DNA of 64,000 nt from Mycobacterium pseudokansasii (GTDB lineage Bacteria > Actinomycetota > Actinomycetes > Mycobacteriales > Mycobacteriaceae): the NCBI RefSeq assembly GCF_900566075.1, contig NZ_UPHU01000001.1, forward strand, positions 124,001-188,000, in the 5' to 3' direction. Position 1 is the first letter of the stretch. Each line of letters begins with the position of its first letter. The notes under the pieces are model-generated. The model made no database searches and was not told where the DNA came from. It saw only the letters and a list, made by a program, of their open reading frames with translations. This document shows positions 27,139-36,974 of this stretch, in pieces. The position numbers and the translations under genes were made by a program.

Positions 27139-27744
27139 CTACCCGCTGACGATCGGGACGAGATAGCGGGCAGCGTAGTCGCGGACGGCCGCATCGTCGG
27201 AGGTGTCGAGGCGATCGGTGGGGAACATGATGATGCCGACGGCCACGCGCAGCAGGATGTCGGCGACGTTGGCAAGGTCGGCGTCGGGGAGGTCGGCACC
27301 GCAGCGCCGCAGGGTGCGCGCGATCCCGTCGGCGAATTGGCCGATCGGGAAGACGTGTGATCTGGAGAACATGCCGAACAGCTCGGGTTCGCTTTCGGCG
27401 ATGCGCGAATACAGCGGCGAGTCTTCGATGAGCCGTACCCCGAGGGCGAACGCCTCGACCACGGCCTGTTGCGGATCAAGGCCGTCGGTGGCTTTGTCGA
27501 GGGTGGTGAAGAACAGTTCGGCTTCCCGGCGCACGACGCGTTCGAAGAGTTCGTCCTTGGTGGGAAAGCGCCGATAGATGGTGCTGCGGCTCACTCCGGC
27601 GCGCGTCGCGACGTCTTCGATATTGGCGCGGCGCAGGCCGTAGGTCTCGAACACGGTGCGGGCGGTGTCCAGAATGGTTCGGTCCAGGCCGGTGATCGGC
27701 TCGGCCTGGTCGGTGCTGGTTTCGGCGCCCATTCTGGACAGCAT
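27139..27744 (-). CDS. TetR-family transcriptional regulator
   Basis: A 201-residue TetR regulator. The helix-turn-helix is at about residues 25-65 ('[20 protein letters not shown]', '[20 protein letters not shown]', 'ELFERVV'). The C-terminal half resembles the TetR_C domain of mycobacterial regulators ('[10 protein letters not shown]', '[16 protein letters not shown]'). It is 2 bp upstream of the cyclase gene on the same strand and is probably co-transcribed with it, linking a ligand-sensing repressor to cAMP synthesis. A second ATG four codons in is also possible. The truncated MpaB-like gene begins just beyond its start on the other strand. Confidence 0.9.
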   Translation of the reverse strand: MLSRMGAETSTDQAEPITGLDRTILDTARTVFETYGLRRANIEDVATRAGVSRSTIYRRFPTKDELFERVVRREAELFFTTLDKATDGLDPQQAVVEAFALGVRLIEDSPLYSRIAESEPELFGMFSRSHVFPIGQFADGIARTLRRCGADLPDADLANVADILLRVAVGIIMFPTDRLDTSDDAAVRDYAARYLVPIVSG

Positions 27745-27774
27745 GATAGTTCCGCGGGGCAGCCGCGATTGTCG

Positions 27775-28401
27775 TCACGGCGTGACTTCCACAAGTCGAT
27801 CAAAGGCACCGTCAGCGACGGCTCGAGGTATCACGCGCTTAACCCGGAGTTGTTCTACTGGGCCCATGCCACCTTCGTCGACCAGATCCTCTACACGGCG
27901 GACATGTTCATCCGGCGGCTGTCGCGCGCGGAGAAGGAGCAGATTTTCGAGGAAAGCAAGACCTGGTACCGCCTTTACGGCGTCAGCGATCGCGGCCAGC
28001 CGCAGACCTACGACGAGTTCTGCACCTACTGGAAGGGCATGCTCGAGCGGTTCGTCCCGCACCAGACGGTCCGGTACGGCACCGGTTACCTCCGCAAAGG
28101 GGTACCGGGTCCACGCAAGGTTCCCCGCCCGATCTGGAAGGTCCTGTCGGCGCCACTGAACGCCTACGCCCGGCTGGTCATCGTGGGGACGTTGCCGTCG
28201 CACATGCGCGATGTCTGCGACCTGGACTGGGATGCCAGGAAGGAGAAGCGATTTCAGCGGTTCGCGGCGGTGGTCCGGGCGGTGAATCCGCTGATCAACC
28301 GGCTACCGCTGAGGTTGGTCTACGCGCCGTGGGCAGCCGAGGCCTGGGCCCGTTGCGGCGTCGACCCGCGCAAGCTGCACAACCGCCGCAGATCGAGGTA
28401 G
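27775..28401 (+). pseudogene. MpaB/rubber-oxygenase-family (DUF2236) gene, 5'-truncated
   Basis: About 208 codons match the central and C-terminal part of DUF2236 oxygenase-like proteins: 'RRDFHKSIKG', 'YHALNPELFYWAHATFVDQI' with the conserved histidines, 'EEFCTYWKGMLERF'-like 'YDEFCTYWKGMLERF', and 'RLVYAPWAAEAWARCGV'. The family's first 80-100 residues are absent, and there is no in-frame start with a ribosome-binding site at the junction; the sequence upstream is the intergenic and coding DNA of the divergent TetR gene. It looks like a deletion that fused the gene's remains to the TetR promoter region. Confidence 0.7.
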
Positions 28402-28445
28402 AACCCCGTAGACGGGAGCCACTTGCACCGCGATGGCGGCCGTGA

Positions 28446-28472
28446 GCCAAGATTGCCAAGATAGGCAAGATA
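28446..28472. promoter_or_regulatory. Three 9-bp direct repeats with internal inverted repeat
   Basis: GCCAAGATT, GCCAAGATA and GGCAAGATA lie head to tail, and TTGCC-N6-GGCAA within them is an inverted repeat. They end 29 bp upstream of the ATG of the SDR-FadD pair, in the position of a core promoter, so they may be an operator. The binding protein is not identified; the nearby TetR is a candidate. Confidence 0.45.
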
Positions 28473-28501
28473 GTGAAAACGCAATCAGGGGATCCGGTCC
28501 A

Positions 28502-29410
28502 ATGAATCTGGCAGCACGGACGGTGGCCAACTCCTTTGAAAAGGCGGTAGCACAAGCCGGCACCAGACTGGCCAACCCGGCGCGCCTATCGGATCCCGAC
28601 AAACTGCGCGGCGCGGTATCCGGCAAGACCGTGTTGGTGACCGGCGCGTCCTACGGTATCGGCGAGGCGACCGCCCGCAAACTGGCCGCGGCCGGAGCGA
28701 CGGTGCTGATCGTGGCCCGATCGGCCGACCGGCTCGACGATGTTGCGGCTGCCATTAACGCCGGCGGCGGTGCAGCCGTCGCCTATCCGGCCGATCTCAC
28801 CGACGAGGCCGCCGTCAGCGTCCTGACCAAGCACATCAACGAGAACCACGGTCCGCTGGACATCGTGGTGAGCAACGCGGGCAAGTCGCTGCGCCGGTCG
28901 CTGCACGACCAGTACGACCGGCCGCACGACTTCCAGCGCACCATCGACATCAATTACCTGGGGCCGATCTGGCTGTTGCTGGGACTGCTGCCGGCGATGC
29001 GGGAGGCCGGCCGCGGGCACATCGTCAACGTCTCCAGCGTCGGGGTGCGCGTGGTGCCCGGCCCGCAATGGGGCGCCTACCAGGCATCCAAGGGAGCCTT
29101 CGACCGCTGGCTGCGCAGCGTTTCACCGGAGTTGCACGTCGACGGTGTGGAGGTGACGACGGTGTACTTTGCGCTGGTGCGGACCCGGATGATCGAGCCC
29201 ACACCCCTCCTGGGGCGACTTCCCGGCCTGTATCCCGATGAGGCCGCCGACGCCATCGCCAAAGCGATCATCGAGCGGCCCCGAACCAACGAACCACCCT
29301 GGCTCTGGCCCGCCGAAATTGCCTCGGTGCTGCTGGCCGGACCGGCCGAACGCGCCGCGGGGTTGTGGCACCGCCGGTTCTTCGCCGGCTCGGCCCGGAC
29401 GGAAGGGTGA
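28502..29410 (+). CDS. SDR-family oxidoreductase
   Basis: A 302-residue short-chain dehydrogenase with an N-terminal helical extension of about 40 residues. Features are 'TVLVTGASYGIGEATARKL' (NAD(P) motif), 'VLIVARSADRLDDV' (NADP-type arginine), 'DIVVSNAGKSLRR', 'IVNVSSVGVRVVPGPQWG' and 'YQASKGAFDRWLRS' with Tyr-x3-Lys, and a C-terminal 'PTPLLGRLPGLYPDEAADAI'. This layout is like mycobacterial SDRs found beside FadD genes and acting on lipids. ATG 28502 is preferred over an upstream in-frame ATG at 28433. The next gene begins 2 bp after its stop, so the two form an operon. Confidence 0.87.
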   Translation: MNLAARTVANSFEKAVAQAGTRLANPARLSDPDKLRGAVSGKTVLVTGASYGIGEATARKLAAAGATVLIVARSADRLDDVAAAINAGGGAAVAYPADLTDEAAVSVLTKHINENHGPLDIVVSNAGKSLRRSLHDQYDRPHDFQRTIDINYLGPIWLLLGLLPAMREAGRGHIVNVSSVGVRVVPGPQWGAYQASKGAFDRWLRSVSPELHVDGVEVTTVYFALVRTRMIEPTPLLGRLPGLYPDEAADAIAKAIIERPRTNEPPWLWPAEIASVLLAGPAERAAGLWHRRFFAGSARTEG

Positions 29411-29412
29411 CG

Positions 29413-30999
29413 ATGGTCAGCAGCGTGGTCAGCACGGCGGCTCGGGCGGTGCTGTTCTCCGGACTGCTCAGCCCGCCTGCCCCGGTCGCGCTGTTGCGCC
29501 TGGCCCGGGAGCTGTATCGGGGCGGCATGAATCTGTACACCCTGCTCGCGGTTGCCGCGGCGCGATGGCCGGACCGGACCGCGATCATCGACGATGACGG
29601 CGCGCTGAGTTACCGCGAACTGCAGTCGATGACCGAATCGATTGCCCACGAGCTCTCGAATGCCGGCGCCGGGGCGGGGCAGCCAGTGGGCGTGATGTGC
29701 CGCAACGGCCGCAATTTCGTCACGTCGGTGTTTGCCGCGAGCCTGGTGGGCGCCGACGTGGTGTTGGTGAACACCGAATTCCGCAGCACTGCGCTGGCGG
29801 CCGCGCTGAATTCCCACCAAATCCGAATAATCCTGTGCGACAAGGAATTCGTCGACCAAATCGCCGAAACCGGGGAGTCGCCAACGGTAATCGATCCGCA
29901 GACGGTCACCACCATGGGCGGTGGTGCGCGGCCCGAGGTTGTGACGTCGGGTCGGATCATCCTGTTGACCTCGGGTACGACCGGCGTGCCCAAGGGGGTG
30001 CCGCGCACCCCTAAGGTGAGCCCGGGCGTGGGCGTCGGGGTGACAATTCTCGAGCGCACCCGCCTGCGCGTCGGCTCGCGAATGGCCTTGGCCACGCCGA
30101 TGTTTCACGGGCTGGGCTTCGGCATGCTCACGCTGACCATCGGCCTCGGCGGCACTGTGCTGACCCGGCGACGCTTCGATGCCGAAGCCGCGCTTGCGCA
30201 AGCGTCGCTGCATCGGGCCGACGCGCTGAGCGCGGTCCCGGTCATGCTGGCCCGCATCCTGGATCTGCCCCAGCGGGTGCGGGCGCGAAACCCGGTTCCG
30301 TGCCTGCGGGTGGTGATCTCCAGCGGGGACCGACTTGATCCGGGCCTGGCGCGACGGTTCATGGACACCTACGGTGACGTCCTGTACAACCTTTACGGCT
30401 CCACCGAGGTCGGCATCGGATCCTTGGCCACACCGGCTGAGTTGCGGGCCGCCCCGGAAACGGTGGGCAGGCCCGTCGCGGGTTGCCCGGTCCGCATCTT
30501 CGATCGAAGCGGGCGCCCGGTCGGGCCCCGGGTCACCGGACGCATCTTCGTCGGCGGTGAACTGAAATCCGACGGCTATACCGGCGGAGGCGGCAAAGTC
30601 GTCATCGACGGCATGGCCAGCACCGGCGACATGGGCTACCTCGACGAGTCGGGCCGGCTGTACATCGTCGGGCGGGAAGACGACATGATCGTCTCAGGTG
30701 GCGAGAACGTCTATCCGCGTGCCCTGGAAAACGCTCTCGCCCAACACCCCGACATCGCCGAGAACGCGGTCATCGGTGTTCCCGACGAACGGTTCGGTAA
30801 TCGGTTGGCCGCGTTCATTGTTACCCGGCCGGACCGCGACATCGACCCGGAGGAGATACGGGAGTACGTGAAGGGCAAGGTTTCTCGATTCGAGCAGCCC
30901 CGAGACATTCACGTCGTCAACCGCATCCCGCGCAATACGACCGGCAAGGTGCTGCGCAAGGAGCTGATGACCCTCGCCGGCCCCGAATCTCACTCCTGA
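29413..30999 (+). CDS. Acyl-CoA synthetase (FadD12-like)
   Basis: A 528-residue AMP-binding ligase that activates a fatty acid with ATP and CoA. Motifs are 'ILLTSGTTGVPKGVPRTP' (near residue 180), 'YNLYGSTEVGIGSLATP' (near 335), 'DGMASTGDMGYLDESGRLYI' (near 405), 'GREDDMIVSGGENVYPRALE' and the C-terminal lysine in 'PRNTTGKVLRKEL'. It resembles FadD12-type synthetases that accompany an SDR. ATG 29413 is used, with GGAAGGG upstream; a GTG at 29407 overlapping the SDR stop is possible. Its last 10 bp overlap the end of the convergent ctpI gene. Confidence 0.9.
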   Translation: MVSSVVSTAARAVLFSGLLSPPAPVALLRLARELYRGGMNLYTLLAVAAARWPDRTAIIDDDGALSYRELQSMTESIAHELSNAGAGAGQPVGVMCRNGRNFVTSVFAASLVGADVVLVNTEFRSTALAAALNSHQIRIILCDKEFVDQIAETGESPTVIDPQTVTTMGGGARPEVVTSGRIILLTSGTTGVPKGVPRTPKVSPGVGVGVTILERTRLRVGSRMALATPMFHGLGFGMLTLTIGLGGTVLTRRRFDAEAALAQASLHRADALSAVPVMLARILDLPQRVRARNPVPCLRVVISSGDRLDPGLARRFMDTYGDVLYNLYGSTEVGIGSLATPAELRAAPETVGRPVAGCPVRIFDRSGRPVGPRVTGRIFVGGELKSDGYTGGGGKVVIDGMASTGDMGYLDESGRLYIVGREDDMIVSGGENVYPRALENALAQHPDIAENAVIGVPDERFGNRLAAFIVTRPDRDIDPEEIREYVKGKVSRFEQPRDIHVVNRIPRNTTGKVLRKELMTLAGPESHS

Positions 31000-33900
31000 T
31001 CGTCGTCTTGCGCGACGCCGATGGTGTTGGCCAACCACTTCGGCGCGAGCACCGAGACCACAGTGGCTCCGGCGGTGGCGCCGAACACACCCGTCCAGGC
31101 AACCGGCCCCAGCGGTGTGCATCCGAAAAAGTGGCTGACAACTGGGGTTTGGATGATGCCCACCAGGACGGCCGCGCTGCCCAGCGCGGTCGCCACTACC
31201 AGGGGGCTGTGCCGCCGGGTCAGTAGGGTCTGTGCCAATTGGGTGGTCACCAGCGCGGTCAATCCCATTGTCGAGGTACGGCGTTCGGTTCCCGGTGTCC
31301 AGCGGCCGATGGCCCAGGCCGCCGTCGCGCCGGCGGCCGTGACCGCGCCGCGGGTGACTATCTGGCGCATCAGTGGCGCGTCCAGGGAGGGTGTCGGGCC
31401 GGTCAGCACCGCCCGCCGGTGGGCGCGACGGGCCTCTTCGGCCTCTTCTTCGGACTCGTATTCGGCCTCGTCGGGTGCGGCATATTGCGACGTGACGGCC
31501 ACGGCGAGGGCCGGGAACATGTCGGTGAGCAGATTGACCAGCAGCAGCTGGCGGGTCCCCACCGGCGCGCGGCCGGCCCCGAACGCGGTCCCGATGATCG
31601 TGAACAGCACCTCGCCCACGTTGCCGCCGACCAGGATGGTGACCGCGTCGCGCACACCCGCCCACATGCTGCGGCCCTCGACGAGCGCGTCGAGCAGCGC
31701 GCTGAGATCGTCGTCGGTCAAGACGATGTCGGCCGCACCGCGGGCGGCCGACGAGCCCCGGCCGCTCACCCCGATCCCGACGTCGGCCATCCGGATGGCG
31801 GCGGCATCGTTGGCGCCGTCGCCGACCATCGCGGTCACTCGCCCGCAGCGTTGCAGGGCCGCCACGATCTGCACCTTTTGCTCCGGGCTGACCCGGGCGA
31901 ATACCGGTACGTCGGCGGCGATCTTGGCGCAGCCGTCTTCGTCGAGGTTGGCGAGTTCGGCTCCGGTCACCACCCGTACGTCCGCCGGCAGGCCCAGCTG
32001 GCGGGCGATTGCCCGCGCGGTGACCGGATGGTCGCCAGTGATCAGCACCACGTGGCGCTCGGCGTCCAGCAGCGCCTCGATCAACGGCCGCGCCGACGGG
32101 CGCGCGGTGTCGGCGAGGCCGACATAGCCCAGCAGTTCCAGATCGTGGGCGGCGGCGTCGACGGCGTCGGCATCGGTGTCGTCGTCGTCGTCGGTGTCGT
32201 GCTCCCAGGGACGCCGGGCGACTGCGAGCACCCGCAAGCCTTGCTCGGCGAGGCTGTGCACCAGCGACTCGGCATGCTCGAGGTCGGCGTCCGGGTCGGC
32301 GAACCGGCAGCGCGGCAAAATCGTCTCCGGGGCGCCCTTGAGCATGAGCACTGGCTGGGCGTCGTCAGCTGTCCTGCCGATGGCGGCCGCGTAGCCGCGA
32401 CTGGATTCGAACGGTACCTCGGCCACCAAAGTCCATTCCGAATCACCATGGCCGTCGAGGGAATTCGCCGCAACCAGGATCGCCTCGTCGGTGGCGTGGG
32501 CGTGTCCTTGCCCGTCGTGGGGCTGGGTGGAGGCGCGCGCGGCGGCCCGCAGCACCGCCGCCGAGCGCGGGTCGTCGGTGTCTGGGAACGACTGTTGCGG
32601 CGTGGCCGAACCCGCAATGGCGCACACCACCCGCAGCCGGTTCTCGGTCAAGGTGCCGGTCTTGTCGAAGCAGATGGTGTCGACTCGGCCCAGCGCTTCG
32701 ATGGTGCGGGGGGCGCGCACCAGCGCGCCGCGCGCGGTCAGCCGCTGCGCGGCGGCCAGCTGCGACAAGGTGGCGACCAACGGCAGGCCCTCGGGCACGG
32801 CAGCCACCGCGATCGCGACGCCGTCGGCGACCGCCTGACGCAGTGAAGCTCGCCGCAGCAGCGCCAAGCCGGTGACCGCGGCGCCGCCGGCGAGCGTCAG
32901 CGGCAGGACCTTGCTGGTGAGCTCCCGCAGCCGGGCCTGCACTCCGGCCGAGGTTTCGACGTCGGCGACCGCCGAGATGGCCCGGTGCGCCGCGGTACCG
33001 ACGCCGGTGGCCACGACGATGGCCCGGGCGCGCCCGGCCACGATGGTGCTGCCCTCGAACAGCATGCTGGCCCGGTCGTCGTCGTTGACGGCGACGGGAT
33101 CCACCTGCTTACCCACCGGCAACGACTCACCGGTGAGCAGCGATTCGTCGACCTCGAGGTCCTCGGCCACCAAGACCCGGGCGTCCGCCGGTACCACCTC
33201 CGGTGCGGCCAGGTCGATGACGTCGCCGGTGCGCAGCGATTTCGCCGACACCGTGACCGTCCGGGTCGCGGTGCGGGCCGCCTCCAGCCGGCGCCGGGTC
33301 GTCGCGACCGCCGGGACGACCACGCGGCGTACCAACTGGTCCTGCTCGGCGAACAGCTCGGCGGCCGCGGCCTCGGCCCGTAGCCGTTGCGCCCCACCGG
33401 TGATCGCGTTGATCGTCATCACGCCCGCGACCAGCAGCGCATCGACGTTGCTGCCGACGATCGCCGAGGCCGCCGCGCCGACGGCCAGGATCGGAGTCAA
33501 CGGATCGGCGAGCTCGTGCCGGGTAGCGGCCGCCAGCTTCACCAGGTTCCTCGCCGGTTTGCGCAGCGGCGTCAGCACCGGGGTGTAGGAGAGGTCGTCC
33601 AGCCGCCGCCGCCATTCCGGGGTTCCAGGCTCGTCCACCAACGGCCGGGATCCGCCAGCCAGGCGTGAATAGACGATCTCGGGGTCCAGGGCGTGCCAGG
33701 CGGTCAACGGTTGCGGGGTCGGATCGGGCAGCCGCAGCACCCTGCCGGCCGAGAACGCGCCCGACACCAAAGCGGTTGCGGCAGCGGCATTGACGGGGTT
33801 GAACCAGCGGCGCAAGGAGAGCGGATTGGTGGTGGTCCGCCGCGAATCGCCGGTGACCAGCAGCAGGCCGGCCAGGGTGGTGCCGCCCTGAGCGAGGCGC

Positions 33901-35819
33901 ACCGCGGATTCGCTGGCCGACCGCGCCACGGGCAGCGCCGACAGGATTCGCACCGCCGCGGCGAGATCGGTGCCGGTGATGATGTCTGCCGTCCACGGTG
34001 TGGCCGCGCGGGGATCATCGAGGGCCACCCCGACGTCGGCGATGGCCAGCGCGGCCAACGTATCGGTGGAGGCGAAGTCCCGGTGCAAGGCGGTGATCAG
34101 CAGCACCGGGCCGCGATCTGTCCGCAGTTCGCGCACCAACCTCAGCAGCGGCGTACCGGGCGGATGCGTCGCGCCGACGCTGGCGGCCAGATCTTCGGTG
34201 CCGGCGACATGGCGCAAGACCACCCGTGCTCCGGTTCGGTGCGCGGTCTGCAGCAACGCGATCGCGTAGGGGTCGACCTCCCATCCGACGTCGACGCTGC
34301 CCACGGACTCGCCGTCGACAATCAGGTCGGCACGTTCCAGGCCCTGTGCCGGAGCCGCCGACGGCCCTTGCGCCCGAACCCATTTCAACCGTGCGCCGAC
34401 CGCGGGCAATTCGTCGGGGTCGGGCTCGGGTGCCTCCTCGCCGTGCAGCAGCGCGTCGGCAACCTCGTAGACGCGGTCGTCATCCCAGCCGGGCTCGTCG
34501 CCGCGCGCCCGCAAGACGGCACGGTGATCACCGCGCAGCGCGGCGCCGTCGATGACAACCACTTTCACCCGATCGAGCCGGCGCAGCGCGCCTGGGTCGA
34601 GGATCAGTTGCCCGGAGTTGGCCAGGCCGCGACCCAGGATCGCGGCGAACGCCTGCCGACCCAGGTGGGCCGCCTTCGGCACTCCCGCCAGGATGGCCTC
34701 GCCGGCCTCGGCGGGTCCGCCGCCGGCCAGTAGCGCGCCCACCGCGGCTACCGCCGAGCCGTTGGCGGCTTGGTCCACGTAGGTTTCGACCGGCCCGGCC
34801 ATCGAGCCTTTGGCGGTGTCGATCGCGGCATCGATCGCCCCGTCGACAACGATGTGCGAGGCGTCGCCGGCGGCCGTGGCCGCCCAGTTGTGCCGGGGCG
34901 CGTGCGAATCGTGACCTGCCGACGAGATGACCGGGACCACCGGTGCCTGGGGCCGGCCGGGTGAGGCGAGCTCGGGTTCGCGGGCCCGCCATCGTTGCCG
35001 ATGCGCTGCCGCCTCGGACAGCTGCAGGCCGCGCTGGGCGAGGTTGAGTAGCGGAGTTCCGACCGATTGGCTCAACCCGGACGCCACGGCTGTCGAGGCG
35101 CTCAGCGCAAGGTCGGTGCCGACCCTGCCCAGCCGCGACTCCAGCACCGCCACCACGCGAGGTTGGTTGTTCATCAGCGCGGCCGCCGCGCGCGCACTTC
35201 GCGGCGCCACGGGCAGACGGGTGAACCAGCCGGTCACCGACGCCCCGAGGGCTACCACGTCCATCGCCGCCGCGGTCAACGGCACCAGAATGGCCAGCGG
35301 GTTGCCCGGGTCGGCGAAGGGCGCGGTCCGCGGTGCCGACACCGTGGAGGTGAGGTCCGCAGCGACGGCGCACACCGTTTCGCGCACCTCGTGCACGACG
35401 GCGTCGCTGTCGGCGTCGGCCGCGACTTCGAGCACCAAACGTCCCAATGCGCCTTCCACATGGGCCTCGGCGACTCCCGGAATCCGGCGAACCGGCTCCT
35501 CGAGCACCGCCGCATGCTCGTGCCATCGGGGAAACGGCAGCAATGGATCGAGGTCCAGGTGTACTCGCCGCCCGCTGTGCCAACGCATCGGCGGCGCGAG
35601 GCGTCCGGCCCGTTCGGTAGCGGAATTCGTCATGCCGAGCGCATGCCCGGTCGACTGAGCCGCCGCCTCCACCACCGGAACGATCAGCTCCAGCACCGGG
35701 CTGGCCAGCATCTCCACCGCGCCGGCCGCGCTGGCCACACCACTCACCCCGGCCCGCAAGGCCTGGGCGGCCCCTCCGGTGATCCCGCCGACGACGTCGG
35801 CCACACCCGGAACCTTCAT
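30990..35819 (-). CDS. ctpI: Very large P-type ATPase CtpI
   Basis: A 1609-residue P-type ATPase, about twice the usual length. The first 800 residues are a mycobacteria-specific extension with HMA-like and degenerate ATPase-like segments. The C-terminal half has the working core: 'TGESLPVGK' (actuator), 'AVAAVPEGLPLVATLSQL' (PEGL helix of the P2/Ca-ATPase kind, not CPC), '[12 protein letters not shown]' (phosphorylated Asp), 'KGAPETILPRC' and 'GDGANDAAAIRMADVGIG'. A cation substrate is expected, but its identity is unknown. GAGAGGTGA upstream supports the ATG. Length and position match Rv0107c (CtpI). The 3' end overlaps the fadD gene by 10 bp. Confidence 0.93.
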   Translation of the reverse strand: MKVPGVADVVGGITGGAAQALRAGVSGVASAAGAVEMLASPVLELIVPVVEAAAQSTGHALGMTNSATERAGRLAPPMRWHSGRRVHLDLDPLLPFPRWHEHAAVLEEPVRRIPGVAEAHVEGALGRLVLEVAADADSDAVVHEVRETVCAVAADLTSTVSAPRTAPFADPGNPLAILVPLTAAAMDVVALGASVTGWFTRLPVAPRSARAAAALMNNQPRVVAVLESRLGRVGTDLALSASTAVASGLSQSVGTPLLNLAQRGLQLSEAAAHRQRWRAREPELASPGRPQAPVVPVISSAGHDSHAPRHNWAATAAGDASHIVVDGAIDAAIDTAKGSMAGPVETYVDQAANGSAVAAVGALLAGGGPAEAGEAILAGVPKAAHLGRQAFAAILGRGLANSGQLILDPGALRRLDRVKVVVIDGAALRGDHRAVLRARGDEPGWDDDRVYEVADALLHGEEAPEPDPDELPAVGARLKWVRAQGPSAAPAQGLERADLIVDGESVGSVDVGWEVDPYAIALLQTAHRTGARVVLRHVAGTEDLAASVGATHPPGTPLLRLVRELRTDRGPVLLITALHRDFASTDTLAALAIADVGVALDDPRAATPWTADIITGTDLAAAVRILSALPVARSASESAVRLAQGGTTLAGLLLVTGDSRRTTTNPLSLRRWFNPVNAAAATALVSGAFSAGRVLRLPDPTPQPLTAWHALDPEIVYSRLAGGSRPLVDEPGTPEWRRRLDDLSYTPVLTPLRKPARNLVKLAAATRHELADPLTPILAVGAAASAIVGSNVDALLVAGVMTINAITGGAQRLRAEAAAAELFAEQDQLVRRVVVPAVATTRRRLEAARTATRTVTVSAKSLRTGDVIDLAAPEVVPADARVLVAEDLEVDESLLTGESLPVGKQVDPVAVNDDDRASMLFEGSTIVAGRARAIVVATGVGTAAHRAISAVADVETSAGVQARLRELTSKVLPLTLAGGAAVTGLALLRRASLRQAVADGVAIAVAAVPEGLPLVATLSQLAAAQRLTARGALVRAPRTIEALGRVDTICFDKTGTLTENRLRVVCAIAGSATPQQSFPDTDDPRSAAVLRAAARASTQPHDGQGHAHATDEAILVAANSLDGHGDSEWTLVAEVPFESSRGYAAAIGRTADDAQPVLMLKGAPETILPRCRFADPDADLEHAESLVHSLAEQGLRVLAVARRPWEHDTDDDDDTDADAVDAAAHDLELLGYVGLADTARPSARPLIEALLDAERHVVLITGDHPVTARAIARQLGLPADVRVVTGAELANLDEDGCAKIAADVPVFARVSPEQKVQIVAALQRCGRVTAMVGDGANDAAAIRMADVGIGVSGRGSSAARGAADIVLTDDDLSALLDALVEGRSMWAGVRDAVTILVGGNVGEVLFTIIGTAFGAGRAPVGTRQLLLVNLLTDMFPALAVAVTSQYAAPDEAEYESEEEAEEARRAHRRAVLTGPTPSLDAPLMRQIVTRGAVTAAGATAAWAIGRWTPGTERRTSTMGLTALVTTQLAQTLLTRRHSPLVVATALGSAAVLVGIIQTPVVSHFFGCTPLGPVAWTGVFGATAGATVVSVLAPKWLANTIGVAQDDDQE

Positions 35820-36061
35820 CCGTCACCTCTCAGTGCTAACCGCGGGCCTACCGCGGCCTACCGCGCCCTAATACTCGCGGCGCGTCGACGACCTGTCCAC
35901 ACGGCGTGCGGTAGACCCCGCTACCGAGTTGACGGCAAACCGAATGAGCTAAACAGACTCGGATCGAGAAAGGCGGTCATCGCGGCGATTCCGGTGGCAC
36001 CCCAGGGTCAGGATATGCACGGAATGAGCCCGTAGCACGTTATCGTGGCCGCGGCCCTGCA

Positions 36062-36415
36062 GGGCAGGCAAGCACGCATTCGTTGTGGCCGACTTCGGCG
36101 TCGACCAATGGCATGGCACCGACGCCGTCATTCATGACGGCAACCGGGTGTTCCGCACCTACTTCATCAACAACCACGGCGACCTTCATCAACAACCACG
36201 GCGACGAGGCGCTGGGCACTACGGGGAGCTTCCTCGACATGACGGCGCTCGGGCGTCAGGAGGAGTGGGAGGACTCCCCGGCGGGCTACCCGCAGTCCGC
36301 CCCGTATGAGTGGTGGAACTGGCATGACGAATACGGCCGGGCCGAGCCGTCGCGCTGCTTCGGTGAGCCGGACCGCGACGATCCCAACGACATAAGGCCG
36401 CCGCGCAATAGCTGA
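36062..36415 (+). pseudogene. DUF899 family gene, 5'-truncated and frameshifted by a 22-bp duplication
   Basis: The first frame reads 'ADFGVDQWHGTDAVIHDGNR', then 'VFRTYFINNHGD'. The second continues with 'EALGTTGSFLDMTALGRQEE', 'WEDSPAGYPQ' and 'YEWWNWHDEYG'. Together these match the C-terminal half of DUF899 (thioredoxin-like) proteins. The frame changes at an exact 22-bp tandem duplication (36162-36183 = 36184-36205, starting CTTCATCAACAACCACGG). Removing one copy restores a single frame. The N-terminal half is absent, so the gene was truncated as well. Not functional as it stands. Confidence 0.72.
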
Positions 36416-36476
36416 GTCAGCCGGTAGCCGCCGAAAGGGCCACGCGGGTCGGATATTCAGGCGACGAAATTCGCCT

Positions 36477-36749
36477 CTACAGAATGCGGTGGTTCGCCCG
36501 GCCAACGTGATAGCCGGTGGGGAAGGACTTCTCGATGACCTGCAGTCGATGGTCGACCCTGGACTCGAGTTCGAGAACCACGCAGCCATCACCGACGGCC
36601 TTGGATTCGAGAACTATGTACCTTTGACCCCCACCGTTGATATCGGTGATCGGGTCACCAGAGTGCAAATTTTCGACGGCCACCAATTCAGGGGTTCCGT
36701 GTGACTCCACGCAACACACAGTAAGCCAATTCAGTGCACCAGGGAACAC
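36477..36749 (-). CDS. Conserved hypothetical protein (Rv0108c position)
   Basis: Up to 90 residues, or 77 if it starts at GTG 36708-36710. The sequence looks protein-like: 'VAVENLHSGDPITDINGGGQ', 'YIVLESKAVGDGCVVLELES' and 'IEKSFPTGYHV', with regular beta-strand alternation. No family is recognised. Its place between ctpI and PE_PGRS1 on the minus strand is that of the small hypothetical gene Rv0108c in M. tuberculosis, as I recall it, which raises confidence. No strong ribosome-binding site is seen, so the start is uncertain. Confidence 0.5.
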   Translation of the reverse strand: MFPGALNWLTVCCVESHGTPELVAVENLHSGDPITDINGGGQRYIVLESKAVGDGCVVLELESRVDHRLQVIEKSFPTGYHVGRANHRIL

Positions 36750-36974
36750 CCGCAGTGGTCGCGCGGCGTCGAGGCCTGGCCGGCTGCCGGGTCGGCGTCA
36801 GGTCTTGAACTCGGGGGTTGCGGTTCACCGCGGGATCACGGGAATGGCTGGCGGCCTGGGCGTGCAGCCGCATAGCCCGGTGCAGGTTCATTCCTGCCCC
36901 GGGCGCCACCGGGCCCCGTTACGCTGAACTCCTGCCCGACCTTCTCGGCGCTGCCTCGATCGGAGATAGTAGCG

